DNA of 64,000 bases from Gammaproteobacteria bacterium. Its GTDB lineage: Bacteria; Pseudomonadota; Gammaproteobacteria; HK1. The notes beneath the pieces are model-generated. The model was given only the letters and a program-made list of their open reading frames with translations, was not told the origin of the DNA and did not search any database. Position 1 is the first letter of the stretch; every line of letters begins with the position of its first letter. Of the stretch, positions 25,867-34,587 are shown one piece after another. The position numbers were made by a program, and so were the translations under genes. The stretch is taken from positions 1 to 64,000 of the forward strand of contig JAJEAD010000023.1 in the NCBI GenBank assembly GCA_022824305.1. The letters run 5' to 3'.

Positions 25867-26514
25867 GTGCCGGTACGAGACATCATCGAAGGTCGGCCCG
25901 TCCTGGTCGTGGTCGACATCCAGCAGGGCGACCTCGACGAGGAGGTCGACGACACGGCTGACCACGTCAACGACGGGATTCCGGGCATGCAGGGCTATCG
26001 CGAACGAGTCAGCCGGGCCCGTGACCTGGTCGACGCGGCCCACGAGACCGGCGTGCCCATCGTCTTCTTCAAGGAGATCCACCGCCCCGACCATGTCGAC
26101 TTCGGGCGCGAGCTCGACGGGAGCGAGGGGGTGCACTGCATCGAGACCGACCCCGGTACCGAGGTCGCGCGGGAGATGGACGTGCGGCCGAGCGACTACG
26201 TGATCGGCAAGCGCCGCTACTCCTGCTTCTTCGGCACTGACCTGGAAATCCTGCTCAAGGGTCTGCGGGCGGAGACTCTGGTGCTTTGCGGCGGCCTCAC
26301 CGACGTCTGCGTCCACTACACCTTCGTGGACGCCCACCAGCGGGATTACTTCGTCCGGGTCGTCGAGGACTGCGTGGCCGGCTCGACCCTGCGCGCCCAC
26401 GAAGGCGCGCTCGAGGCGATGGAGTACCTTCAGACCGGCGCGAGGCGCTCGCGTCAGGAGATGATCGAGGCATTCCGCGTCCACGGCCCCCGCTACGCAT
26501 CCGCCAACGGATAA
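25867..26514 (+). CDS. Isochorismatase-family cysteine hydrolase
   Basis: 215-residue hydrolase starting at GTG 25867 after AAAGGAGACC. The catalytic triad of the family is visible: Asp in LVVVDIQQGD, Lys in VIGKRRYSCFFG and Cys in CGGLTDVCVHYT. The insertion YSCFFGTDLE is the usual pocket loop. Relatives hydrolyse nicotinamide, N-carbamoyl compounds or ureido compounds. Being in an operon with a glutamine-synthetase-like ligase, it may cleave an amide formed or left by that route. Confidence 0.9.
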   Translation: MPVRDIIEGRPVLVVVDIQQGDLDEEVDDTADHVNDGIPGMQGYRERVSRARDLVDAAHETGVPIVFFKEIHRPDHVDFGRELDGSEGVHCIETDPGTEVAREMDVRPSDYVIGKRRYSCFFGTDLEILLKGLRAETLVLCGGLTDVCVHYTFVDAHQRDYFVRVVEDCVAGSTLRAHEGALEAMEYLQTGARRSRQEMIEAFRVHGPRYASANG

Positions 26515-26678
26515 ACGGTGCCGGAGATCGGCGCTGAACGGTTGCGCGCGCCCGAGGGAGAATGCGGCGAGAGACGCTGAAGTCGTAGCCGACACTGCGT
26601 CGAAGCGGCTCGAGCGAGTACGGACCGCTACCGCGAGCGGATCGGCGTCCGCAGCAGGAAATTGGTGAAGTATGGCGG

Positions 26679-27467
26679 CTAGGGATTGCTGTCGCGCGGT
26701 GCCGCCGACCCGCTCTGCAACTCCCGCAGCCGCGCACGAAGCTCGGCAACCTGCGCCTCGGCGGCTTCACGGGCCGTCGCCTCCCGCCGGACTCGTGCCT
26801 CCGCCGCTCGACGGACGGCGTCCGACTCCTGGTGCGCGGTGACAGCCTTCTGGTGTGCGGCAATCACCTCCTCGTAGCTGAGGAGGTCCGCTCCGGTAGC
26901 CGAATCGCGAAAGCGCAGCGCGCCCTGTTCCAGGCGCAAGTCGAGCCCGAGCACTTCGCTTCGCAGGGTCGGAGCGCCCGCCGCCACTTGCAGGACCGGC
27001 AGGTCCCGATAGCTTCGACCGACCAGGCGCATCCCCCGAAGCGGCGGCGAGAGGAGATGCTCCCTCGTCGGGTCGAGGAGCCAGTACTCCGCCACCCCCA
27101 GCGACGCGTAGAGGGCACGCTTCGGGCCGAGGTCCTCCTCCCAGGTGCTCGACGAGAGCACCTCCAGCACGAAGTCCGGCCCCTTCGGCTCCTCCCAGAG
27201 CTTGTAGGCGTCGCGAGGATGCTCGGCGCGTTTCGGCGCCCCGATGACGACGAACACGTCCGGGGCCACTACCGCTCGCGGGTTGCCCTCCTCGTAGTAG
27301 AGGAACATGTCCCCGCCGACATACACGTTCGCCCGGCTCCGGAAGTACGCCCGCAGCACGGTCAGCGCATAGAGCATCGGCACGAGCTGGAACTCGGACT
27401 CCGCCATCGGCTGGTCATCCGAGCAGGGGTAGTGCACCACGACGCCGGGCGGTACGGTTCGGCTCAT
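26679..27467 (-). CDS. Uma2-family endonuclease-like protein with C-terminal coiled coil
   Basis: 262-residue protein of the DUF820/Uma2 group, a PD-(D/E)XK nuclease fold widespread in cyanobacteria and some proteobacteria. VVAPDVFVVIG provides the first Asp, PDFVLEVLSSST the Glu and KRALYASLGVAEYWLLDP the helix with the conserved Lys/Tyr. The last 70 residues (AHQKAVTAHQESDAVRRAAEARVRREATA and on) are a charged coiled coil. ATG 27467 has GAGGGG nine bases upstream. The gene stands alone between unrelated neighbours. Biological function of the family is unclear; nuclease activity is inferred from fold. Confidence 0.85.
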   Translation of the reverse strand: MSRTVPPGVVVHYPCSDDQPMAESEFQLVPMLYALTVLRAYFRSRANVYVGGDMFLYYEEGNPRAVVAPDVFVVIGAPKRAEHPRDAYKLWEEPKGPDFVLEVLSSSTWEEDLGPKRALYASLGVAEYWLLDPTREHLLSPPLRGMRLVGRSYRDLPVLQVAAGAPTLRSEVLGLDLRLEQGALRFRDSATGADLLSYEEVIAAHQKAVTAHQESDAVRRAAEARVRREATAREAAEAQVAELRARLRELQSGSAAPRDSNP

Positions 27468-27689
27468 CGGCAAGCCCCTCGACAATCAACGGGACGCGGG
27501 CAAGGGTCCCCAGCAACGGTAGCATGGCCACGCGGGTCCCTCCAAAGTCGTCCTGACGGAGACGAACCGGCACTGCGAACGCCCGGTTACAGCGTCGAGC
27601 ATGATTGCACCCGAGCCGAGTCCGCCGGAATGGGAAAACACCCCGTCTGGTGTAAGCTCCCGCCGCGCCTCCACCATGCTCTTTCCCGG

Positions 27690-29306
27690 GTGAAGTCTGA
27701 ACCGCTCTCCTGCGACTACGCCATCGTCGGCGCGGGCTCGGCGGGGTGCGTGCTCGCCGGCCGGCTGAGCGAGTCACCCGATGTCTCGGTCGTGCTGCTC
27801 GAAGCGGGGGGGAGCGACCGCAGCCCCCTCATCGCGATGCCGATGGGGGAGTCGCACCTCATCGGCGGTCGCCACGACTGGTCCTTCGAGACCGAGCCGG
27901 AGGAGCGGCTCGACGGCTTCCGCTTCACGATGCCGCGAGGCCGGGTCCTCGGCGGCTCCTCGTCAATCAACGGGCAGGTCTACTCGCGCGGACACCCGCG
28001 GGACTACGACGAGTGGCGCCAACTCGGCTGCGAGGGCTGGTCCTTCGACGACGTCCTCCCCTTCTTCCGTCGGGCGGAGAGCTGGGAGGAAGGCGGTGAT
28101 TCGCATCGGGGCGGGGAGGGCCCGCTTCAGACCACCCGGGGGCGCTTCGAGCACCCGCTCTACGATGCCTTTCTCCGGGCGGGCGAGTCGCTCGGCTACG
28201 GGCGCACGCCGGACTACAACGGCGCGAGACAGGAAGGCTTCGGGCGCGTCCAGTACACGCACACCCATCGCGGGCTCCGCCGCTGCTCGAGCGCGCACGC
28301 CTACCTGCGCCCGGCGCGCCGCCGCCCCAACCTCGAGATCCTCACCCGTGTCCGGGCCACCCGGGTGCTGCTCGAGGGCGGCCGGGCGGTGGGCGTCGAG
28401 TACCGGGCGGGCGGCGAGCGCCTCGAGGTCCGGGCGGAGCGCGAAGTGCTGGTCTGCGCCGGCTCCTACCAGTCCCCGCAGCTGCTGATGCTCTCCGGCA
28501 TCGGCGCCCCCGACGCGCTGCGCGAGCTCGGCATCGCGCCCCGCCACCCGCTGCCCGCGGTGGGCGAGGGGCTGCAGGACCACTTCGGCTCCTTCGTCCA
28601 GCACGAGTGCCGGCAGCCCATCACCTTCTACCGCTACCGCAACCCCCTGCGCTTCGCGGGCGCCCTGGCCGAGTACCTCTTCCTGCGCCGGGGTCCCCTC
28701 ACCGTGTTTCCCATGGACGCGGTCGCGCACCTGCGAAGCGATCCGGCGCTGGAACGCCCGGACATCCAGATCTACCTCTGCCCGATGCGGGTGAACCCGA
28801 TCCGCGAAGGCAGCCTGTGGCCGCGCGAGCACGGCTTCAACCTGCACTGGAACCTGCTCCGTCCGGAGAGCCGCGGGCGAGTCTCCCTGCGCTCCGCGGA
28901 TCCGCTCGCACCGCCCCGGATATGGCACAACTACCTCGCGACGGCGGGCGACCGGCGCCTCAACCGCCGGGCGCTCGAGATGTGCCGGGAGATCCTGGCC
29001 GACGAGGCCTTCGCCCCGTATCGGGGCCGGGAAACCGAGCCGGGCGCGGAGTGCGCGACGCCCGCGGACATCGACGCCTTCATGATCCGGATGCCCAACA
29101 GCGGATTCCACCCGGTAGGCACCTGCCGGATGGGTGGGGACGAGGCGGCGGTCGTCGACCCCCGACTGCGGGTGCGCGGGCTCTCCGGATTGCGGGTGGT
29201 GGACGCCTCGGTCATGCCGAGGCTCGTCGGCGGCAACACCAACGCGCCCACCATCATGATCGCCGAGAAGGCGGCGGACCTCATCCGGGAGGAGGCCGCC
29301 GCCTGA
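27690..29306 (+). CDS. GMC oxidoreductase (choline dehydrogenase-like)
   Basis: 538-residue FAD enzyme. CDYAIVGAGSAGCVLAGRL then VVLLEAGG is the FAD-binding start, GRVLGGSSSINGQVYSRGHPRDYDEW the first GMC signature, and NSGFHPVGTCRMG with GGNTNAPTIMIAEKAADLI hold the catalytic His and Asn. Starts at GTG 27690; the upstream region shows no strong ribosome binding site. It converges on the dehydrogenase gene 16 bp away. The likely substrate is a primary alcohol, possibly choline given other methylamine genes, but short-chain alcohols and polyethylene glycols are also used by this family. Confidence 0.92.
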   Translation: MKSEPLSCDYAIVGAGSAGCVLAGRLSESPDVSVVLLEAGGSDRSPLIAMPMGESHLIGGRHDWSFETEPEERLDGFRFTMPRGRVLGGSSSINGQVYSRGHPRDYDEWRQLGCEGWSFDDVLPFFRRAESWEEGGDSHRGGEGPLQTTRGRFEHPLYDAFLRAGESLGYGRTPDYNGARQEGFGRVQYTHTHRGLRRCSSAHAYLRPARRRPNLEILTRVRATRVLLEGGRAVGVEYRAGGERLEVRAEREVLVCAGSYQSPQLLMLSGIGAPDALRELGIAPRHPLPAVGEGLQDHFGSFVQHECRQPITFYRYRNPLRFAGALAEYLFLRRGPLTVFPMDAVAHLRSDPALERPDIQIYLCPMRVNPIREGSLWPREHGFNLHWNLLRPESRGRVSLRSADPLAPPRIWHNYLATAGDRRLNRRALEMCREILADEAFAPYRGRETEPGAECATPADIDAFMIRMPNSGFHPVGTCRMGGDEAAVVDPRLRVRGLSGLRVVDASVMPRLVGGNTNAPTIMIAEKAADLIREEAAA

Positions 29307-29322
29307 ACGCGGCGCCGCCGCG

Positions 29323-30351
29323 TCAGTAGCCGAGTTCGGGACGCACCACGTTCTCGAGCGGCTCTCCCGCGAGGTAGCGGCGCATGTTCCGGAACACGAG
29401 CTCGAGCGTCATCGCCACGTAGGTGTTCCCGTCGTCGGCCGAGACGTGGGGGGTCACCAGCAGGTTGGGGACCTCCCACAGCTCCGAATCGGGAGGCAGG
29501 GGCTCCGGGTCGAAGACGTCGAGGATGGCGCCCGCGAGGTGGCCGGAGCGCAGGTTGTCGGCGAGCGCCTCGTAGTCCACGGTAGCGGCGCGCCCGACGT
29601 TCACCAGTCCCGCTCCCGGCTTGAGCAGGGCCTGGCGGCGGCGATCGAGGAGGTTGCGGGTCTCCGGCGTGAGCGGGATCGCCACGAACACGAAGTCGGC
29701 CCTCGGCAGCACCCGGTCGAGCTCGGCGACCGGGTAGGCCTCGTCCACTTCTTCCACCGCCCGGCCGTGGCGGCTGACGCCGATGACGTGCACGCCGAGC
29801 CCCCGGCAGCAGCGCGCGGCGCCGCGCCCGATGTGGCCGGTGCCCACCACGAGCAGCGTCTTGCCCGCAACCGGAGTCGAGAAGAGAGACTCCCAGTGGC
29901 GGCGGCGCTGGTTCGCGAGGATCGGGGGCAGGTGGTTGTGCAGCATGAGCATCGCCATCAGCCCGAACTCGCCGCCCTTGGCGGCGTGCGCGCCGCGGTT
30001 GTTCACCACCGTCACCCCGGGCGGCAGCCAGTCCATGGGGCACAGGTGCTCCACGCCCGCTCCGATGATGTGGATCCAGCGCAAGGCGGGCGCGACCCGC
30101 GCCAGGTCCTCGGTGGGCAGGTCCCAGGTCACGAGCACTTCCGCGCTCCGCATCGACTCCTCGAAGTGGTCGAGGTCCCAGTCGATGAACGCGTCCAGGC
30201 GCCCGGCGAGGTCCGGGTAGCGCGCGAGCTCGGCCTCCCAGTGCTCGCGGGTGATGGTGAACACCGCCTCCCCCTCCACCGTGGGCGGGAAGGTGTCGGG
30301 CGAGGCGTGGTTGTTCTTGACGTGGACCTTGATCCGGCGCTCCGCGCCCAC
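29323..30351 (-). CDS. D-2-hydroxyacid dehydrogenase, NAD-dependent
   Basis: 342-residue dehydrogenase. GKTLLVVGTGHIGRGAARCC is the NAD fold and the catalytic set is present: Arg in NVGRAATVDYEAL, Glu in FDPEPLPPDSELW and His in VTPHVSADDG. The N-terminal domain contains GAGVEHLCPMDWLP, as in GhrA/hydroxypyruvate-reductase-like members. Starts at GTG 30351, two bases after the Rieske stop, so it is in operon with it. It would reduce glyoxylate/hydroxypyruvate or oxidise a 2-hydroxyacid made by the oxygenase. Confidence 0.9.
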   Translation of the reverse strand: MGAERRIKVHVKNNHASPDTFPPTVEGEAVFTITREHWEAELARYPDLAGRLDAFIDWDLDHFEESMRSAEVLVTWDLPTEDLARVAPALRWIHIIGAGVEHLCPMDWLPPGVTVVNNRGAHAAKGGEFGLMAMLMLHNHLPPILANQRRRHWESLFSTPVAGKTLLVVGTGHIGRGAARCCRGLGVHVIGVSRHGRAVEEVDEAYPVAELDRVLPRADFVFVAIPLTPETRNLLDRRRQALLKPGAGLVNVGRAATVDYEALADNLRSGHLAGAILDVFDPEPLPPDSELWEVPNLLVTPHVSADDGNTYVAMTLELVFRNMRRYLAGEPLENVVRPELGY

Positions 30352-30353
30352 GC

Positions 30354-31733
30354 TCAATCCTCCGCCAGGGCCCCGAGGCCGCGCTTCTCGAGCTCGCGCA
30401 TCTCGCGGGAGACGAGCGCGACGCGCTCTGGCTCCTCGAGCCGGTCGGCCGCGTACTGGATCTCCATCAGGCGGTGGGCAAGCCGGCTGAGGAGCGCGGA
30501 TTCGTCGCCGTTGCCCACTCGCGGCATGGTGAGCACGGTGTCTCCGCCGTAGGTCGGCAAGGGGCTGGACTGCGTCTCGGTCGCGTGCATCGGCGAAGCG
30601 CCCGCCGCCACCCTGCGGATCTCCTCGCGCAGGCGCCGGCGCATGAGCGCCACGCCCTTGTCGCTCGGCGCGAGGTGCTCGTTCGCGTGGACGGTGATCC
30701 GCCCCATTCCCTCCGTCGCCTCGGCATCGGCGGGGAAGCGCTGGCGCTCCTCGTAGGGACGGTCGAAGATCTCGCCCTGCTCTATCAGCTCGGGCCCCTC
30801 CGGCGTGTTGTACTCGGGCGGGTCGCCGCGCTCCCCGAAGTTCGCCCACGCGTAGCACATGGTGTCCTCGTCATCGAGGGGAACCACCCAGCGGGTGAAG
30901 GCGCTGCGCCCGTAGTAGCGCTGCTTCGTGCCGTCGGCGGCGAAGGCCGCGCCCGCCTGCGTGAAGTTGGGCAGGACCAGCTCGTTGGCCCGGAACCACA
31001 CGTTGTCGCCCACGCGGCGGGTGTTGGTGCCGGCGAACCACATCCCGCGCTCGAAGTAATCCATCTGGCCGACCTCCCCGAAGCCGACGGAGAACTGCAC
31101 CCGGCTGATGTTCGAGTGCAGAAAGCTGGTGTGGATCGGGTCGACGATGGCGTCGAGCACCTGCAGCCAGTTGCAGCGGAAGGGCGCCTTGTAGGGCACC
31201 CGCTCCATGTCGGGCAGCTCGAAGGCGTCGTAGACCGGGAAGCGGGGCATCTCGCGCATCGGCCCCAGGTAGGCGAACACCAGTCCCTGGTACTCGAAGG
31301 CGGGATAGGCGCCGAGGCGCACCCGGGCCTCGAGCCGCGCCTTCGCCTCCGGCGGCTGCCCGGGGGCGTCGAGGAGGGCGCCGTCGACGTCGAAGTGCCA
31401 GCCGTGGTAGCAGCAGCGGATCCCGCGCTCCTCGCAGGTGCCGAACTCGAGCGAGGCGCGCCGGTGGGGACAGCGCCGGTGCACCAGGCCCACCCGGCCG
31501 CCCCGGTCGCGGAAGAGCACCAGGTCCTCGCCGAGGATGCGGGTCGCGACCGGGCGCTCTCCGAGCTCCCGGCCGAGCGCCACCGGGTGCCAGTAGCGGC
31601 GGAGGTACTCCCCGGCCGGAGTGCCGGGGCCGATGCGGGTGAGCTCTTCGTCCGGGTCGGCGGCGAGCTGGGTGTCGTAGCCGGCGTAGCCGCTCCTGTC
31701 GAAGGCTTCGAGTTCGAGACTTGATGTGCTCAT
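30354..31733 (-). CDS. Rieske non-haem iron oxygenase, catalytic subunit
   Basis: 459-residue oxygenase component. The [2Fe-2S] Rieske ligands are in RRCPHRRASLEF and IRCCYHGWHFD (CxH...CxxH), and the mononuclear iron ligands in LDAIVDPIHTSFLH (D-x2-H-x4-H). The length and long C terminus resemble phthalate-dioxygenase-like single-subunit oxygenases, which need only a separate reductase; none is encoded nearby. AGGAGA precedes ATG 31733. It lies 44 bp downstream of tesB and directly upstream of the hydroxyacid dehydrogenase, forming a three-gene leftward unit. Substrate unknown. Confidence 0.9.
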   Translation of the reverse strand: MSTSSLELEAFDRSGYAGYDTQLAADPDEELTRIGPGTPAGEYLRRYWHPVALGRELGERPVATRILGEDLVLFRDRGGRVGLVHRRCPHRRASLEFGTCEERGIRCCYHGWHFDVDGALLDAPGQPPEAKARLEARVRLGAYPAFEYQGLVFAYLGPMREMPRFPVYDAFELPDMERVPYKAPFRCNWLQVLDAIVDPIHTSFLHSNISRVQFSVGFGEVGQMDYFERGMWFAGTNTRRVGDNVWFRANELVLPNFTQAGAAFAADGTKQRYYGRSAFTRWVVPLDDEDTMCYAWANFGERGDPPEYNTPEGPELIEQGEIFDRPYEERQRFPADAEATEGMGRITVHANEHLAPSDKGVALMRRRLREEIRRVAAGASPMHATETQSSPLPTYGGDTVLTMPRVGNGDESALLSRLAHRLMEIQYAADRLEEPERVALVSREMRELEKRGLGALAED

Positions 31734-31777
31734 GGTGCAGCGTCTCCTGTCCGCGCCCGCCTTCCGGTGCGCCCGGC

Positions 31778-32662
31778 TCAGCCGGGCGGAGGAGACGGGG
31801 GATGCATTCGAATCAGGCCCTCCTGCGCGACCGAGGCGATCATGCGCCCTTCGCGATCGAAAATCGTGCCGCGGGCGAACCCGCGGGCGCCGCCGGCGGA
31901 GGGACTGTCGAGAGCATAGAGCAACCACTCCTGCGCCTTGAAGGGCCGGTGGAACCACATCGCGTGATCGAGGCTCGCGACCTGCATTCTCGGGTGGAGG
32001 AAGTTGACGCGGTGCGGGTGGGTGGCGGTGTCGAGCAGCGAGAAGTCGGACATGTACGCCAGCATGCTCTGCTGCACGACGCTGTCGTCCGGCACCGGGC
32101 CCGTGGTCCGGAACCAGACATTCTGCGTGGCGGCGGAGCGAGCGGGTTCCGGTGCGTCGGCGGGAATCACCGGACGCAGCTCGACGGGGCGGTTGCGCAT
32201 GATGTAGTCCCAGTACTCCTTGCGAATCGTGTCGCCCGTTCGCTTCACGACTTCGACCATGCTGTCGAGCGATTCCGGATCGGGCACATCGGGCATGTCG
32301 TCCTGGTGCTCCAGCCCCCCTTCCGCGATCTGGAAGGACGCCGCCATGTTGAGGATCTGGCGTCCGTGCTGAATCGCGATCACCCGGCGGGCGGTGAAGC
32401 TCCGGCCGTCCCGCGCTCGGTCCACCTCGTAGAGTATCGGAACCTTGGGGTCGCCCGCGCGCAGGAAGTACGCGTGGAAGGAGTGACACCCGCGCCCGTC
32501 GACGCTGCGGCTCGCCGCCCCGAGCGCCTGGCCGAGAACCTGCCCGCCGTAGACCCGATACCAGCCATCGTTCGGACTGTACCCGCGAAAGAGATTGAGC
32601 TCGATCCGTTCCAGATCGAACAACTCGATCAGTTCCCGTACCCCCATGCCCATACCTGTCAT
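31778..32662 (-). CDS. tesB: Acyl-CoA thioesterase II (TesB family)
   Basis: 294-residue double-hotdog thioesterase hydrolysing acyl-CoA to acid and CoA. It shows YRVYGGQVLGQALGAAS and SFHAYFLRAGDP in the first hotdog, then LAYMSDFSLLDTATHPH with the catalytic Asp, SLDHAMWFHRPF and SVAQEGLIR with the Gln. Length matches E. coli TesB (286). ATGs at 32662, 32653 and 32647 are all in frame, so the exact start is uncertain. It heads the unit with the Rieske oxygenase and hydroxyacid dehydrogenase. Confidence 0.93.
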   Translation of the reverse strand: MTGMGMGVRELIELFDLERIELNLFRGYSPNDGWYRVYGGQVLGQALGAASRSVDGRGCHSFHAYFLRAGDPKVPILYEVDRARDGRSFTARRVIAIQHGRQILNMAASFQIAEGGLEHQDDMPDVPDPESLDSMVEVVKRTGDTIRKEYWDYIMRNRPVELRPVIPADAPEPARSAATQNVWFRTTGPVPDDSVVQQSMLAYMSDFSLLDTATHPHRVNFLHPRMQVASLDHAMWFHRPFKAQEWLLYALDSPSAGGARGFARGTIFDREGRMIASVAQEGLIRMHPPSPPPG

Positions 32663-33014
32663 CCAGTCTCGACAACACGCGCGATCATCCGCGTCTCTCG
32701 CCCGGATGTCACAGGGTGCCCGGGACCTCGCTCGTCATTGCACTCTCTCCCGCACGGCGAAACCGCACTTGCGGCGAGCGATTCTATCCGTGTCGACGGA
32801 TGCGATCCGCACCCGGCATCCGCCGGGAGTCTCGACGACGACGCCACGCCGTGACGGAAGCCCGATCGCATGTCGAGCTCCCTGGCGGAGCCCCTTGCGT
32901 GGGTGGCGCCCGTGGGCGAGGGGCGCCCCGCGGTGAAGGGCGATTGCCCCCGCTTCGCCGTTCGGGAATGTCCTACACTTGCGCGCCGCGGCCCCGCCCC
33001 GGAGAACGAGCGCG
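32663..33014. other. Divergent intergenic region without a recognised gene
   Basis: 352 bp between the leftward tesB and the rightward methyltransferase. Open frames occur in all phases but none has family features. It should carry both promoters; no clear hexamers or palindromes stood out. Confidence 0.4.
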
Positions 33015-33815
33015 ATGTCGAGCCCTCACAAGCACAACCGCTACAGCGACAGCAACATTCTCACCATGGAGAGCGTCTACGGCACGGGCTTCCTCTCCCC
33101 GGGCGGAGCGGACGAGGTCGCGGAGATCGTCGCCGATCTGCCGGTCGAAAGCGCCGAGGTGCTGGACCTCGGATGCGGCCTCGGCGGGGCGAGCATCGCA
33201 CTGGTTCGCGACCACGCGGCGGCGCACGTCACCGGCGTGGACATCGAGCCCGCGGTGCTCACCCGCGCGGCGGCCCTGGTGGAGGAATTCGGGCTCTCCG
33301 ACCGGGTCACGCTGCGCGAGACCACTCCGGGCCCCCTGCCCTTCGAAGACGCGCGCTTCGATTTCGTGTATGCGAGCGCTGTGACCTGCCACATCGAGAA
33401 CCTGCCGCCCTTCTTCGCCGAGATACGGCGAGTGCTTCGCCCCGGAGGGAGCTTCACCGGCGGTGAATGGTTCATCGGCCGCAATGTCGCCGCCTACTCG
33501 CAGTGGGACGACATGCTGCGGGAGAAAGGGCTCAACTTCTTCTTCGTGCGATGGGAGCACTTCGGCGACGCGCTCCACAAGGCCGGTTTCGACGCCCCCG
33601 TGTTCAAGGACCGAAGCGATGCCGTCTCCGCGCTGTGCACACGGATCCTGGAGCGGGTTCGCGGCGAGCTTCGCCCGGAGCTTCGGTCCAACCTGGGGAC
33701 GGACGGCTACGAGGCGTTCGAGAGCTGGGCGGCGTCCCGAAATCTGGCGGTCGCGGGGGGCGGCGCCCTCTACCGGCACTTCCGGGCCCGAAACCCCGGT
33801 TCCACCGGCGCCTGA
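33015..33815 (+). CDS. SAM-dependent methyltransferase, phosphoethanolamine N-methyltransferase-like
   Basis: 266-residue class I methyltransferase. Motif I is VLDLGCGLGGASIAL, motif II region VTGVDIEPAVL, then the acidic ARFDFVYASAVTCHIE and IRRVLRPGGSF. The segment before motif I, SNILTMESVYGTGFLSPGG, closely parallels the conserved ILRYE-VFG-GF-S-GG stretch of phosphoethanolamine/phosphocholine-type N-methyltransferases, so an amine headgroup or glycine/sarcosine acceptor is likely. ATG 33015 follows GGAGAACGAG; an upstream ATG at 32979 is in frame but lacks support. It stands alone on its strand among Rieske and one-carbon genes. Confidence 0.85.
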   Translation: MSSPHKHNRYSDSNILTMESVYGTGFLSPGGADEVAEIVADLPVESAEVLDLGCGLGGASIALVRDHAAAHVTGVDIEPAVLTRAAALVEEFGLSDRVTLRETTPGPLPFEDARFDFVYASAVTCHIENLPPFFAEIRRVLRPGGSFTGGEWFIGRNVAAYSQWDDMLREKGLNFFFVRWEHFGDALHKAGFDAPVFKDRSDAVSALCTRILERVRGELRPELRSNLGTDGYEAFESWAASRNLAVAGGGALYRHFRARNPGSTGA

Positions 33816-34002
33816 TGCGACGATGAGGCGCTTCTCGCCGTCGACTCCGAGGCCGCCCGCACATTGAACTCGCGGTCGAATCCTCACGGGACCACGCCCG
33901 GTCGCCCGATCCTCGACGCAGACTCGCTCGGGGAGTGACACCGCGCCACCCGGGCGGTGCGCCCATCCCGGTCGGCGCACGGGGTAAGGAGCCCGACTGA
34001 CT

Positions 34003-34587
34003 TCAGGGCCGCGCGAATCTCCGCGCGCCCTCCTCGGTGACGATCCAGTCGAGGCGCTCGTCTTCCGTGCTTCGGGGCACCCGCTCGACCCTCTGGCCGG
34101 AGAATGCCACTCCCACCGCCAGGGTGCCGGGCGCGCGGGCACGGAGCGCGCCGAGGGTCCGGTCGTAGAAGCCGCCCCCGTAGCCGAGCCGGTATCCGTC
34201 GTCGTCGAAGGCGAGCATGGGCACCAGCAAGATCTCCGGCTCCAGGGTGTCCGCCTCCTCCGGCGGGATCGCGATCCCGAACCTGCCCTCGACGAGCGCA
34301 TCGCCGGGCGCCCAACGCCGGAAGAGGAGCGGCCGGCCACGCCCGGGCACCACGGGCAGACAGGTCTGGCACCCCCGTGCATGGGCGTGGCGCAGAATCG
34401 GGGTGACATCGAACTCCGCGCGCACCGGCAGATAGGCGGAGAGCGGGCGTCGGGCGGAGAGATCGACGTGCTCCCGAAAGTGGGCGAGGGCATCGAGCGC
34501 CGCACCCTCCCCCGCGTCGCGGTGCAGGCCTTCGCGGTGCGCCGCCGCCCGCTTGCGAAGCGCCCGCTTCTCCTCCGCGAGCGTCAC
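34003..34587 (-). CDS. 5-formyltetrahydrofolate cyclo-ligase
   Basis: 194-residue ATP-dependent enzyme converting 5-formyl-THF to 5,10-methenyl-THF. The N terminus (AEEKRALRKRAAAHREG) and the hallmark RLGYGGGFYDRTL phosphate-binding segment are present, as is ILLVPMLAFDDDG. Length is typical. Starts at GTG 34587, which overlaps the stop of the upstream Rieske gene by four bases (GTGA), so it is translated with it. Coupling to an oxygenase suggests handling of the one-carbon unit released by demethylation. Confidence 0.92.
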   Translation of the reverse strand: MTLAEEKRALRKRAAAHREGLHRDAGEGAALDALAHFREHVDLSARRPLSAYLPVRAEFDVTPILRHAHARGCQTCLPVVPGRGRPLLFRRWAPGDALVEGRFGIAIPPEEADTLEPEILLVPMLAFDDDGYRLGYGGGFYDRTLGALRARAPGTLAVGVAFSGQRVERVPRSTEDERLDWIVTEEGARRFARP

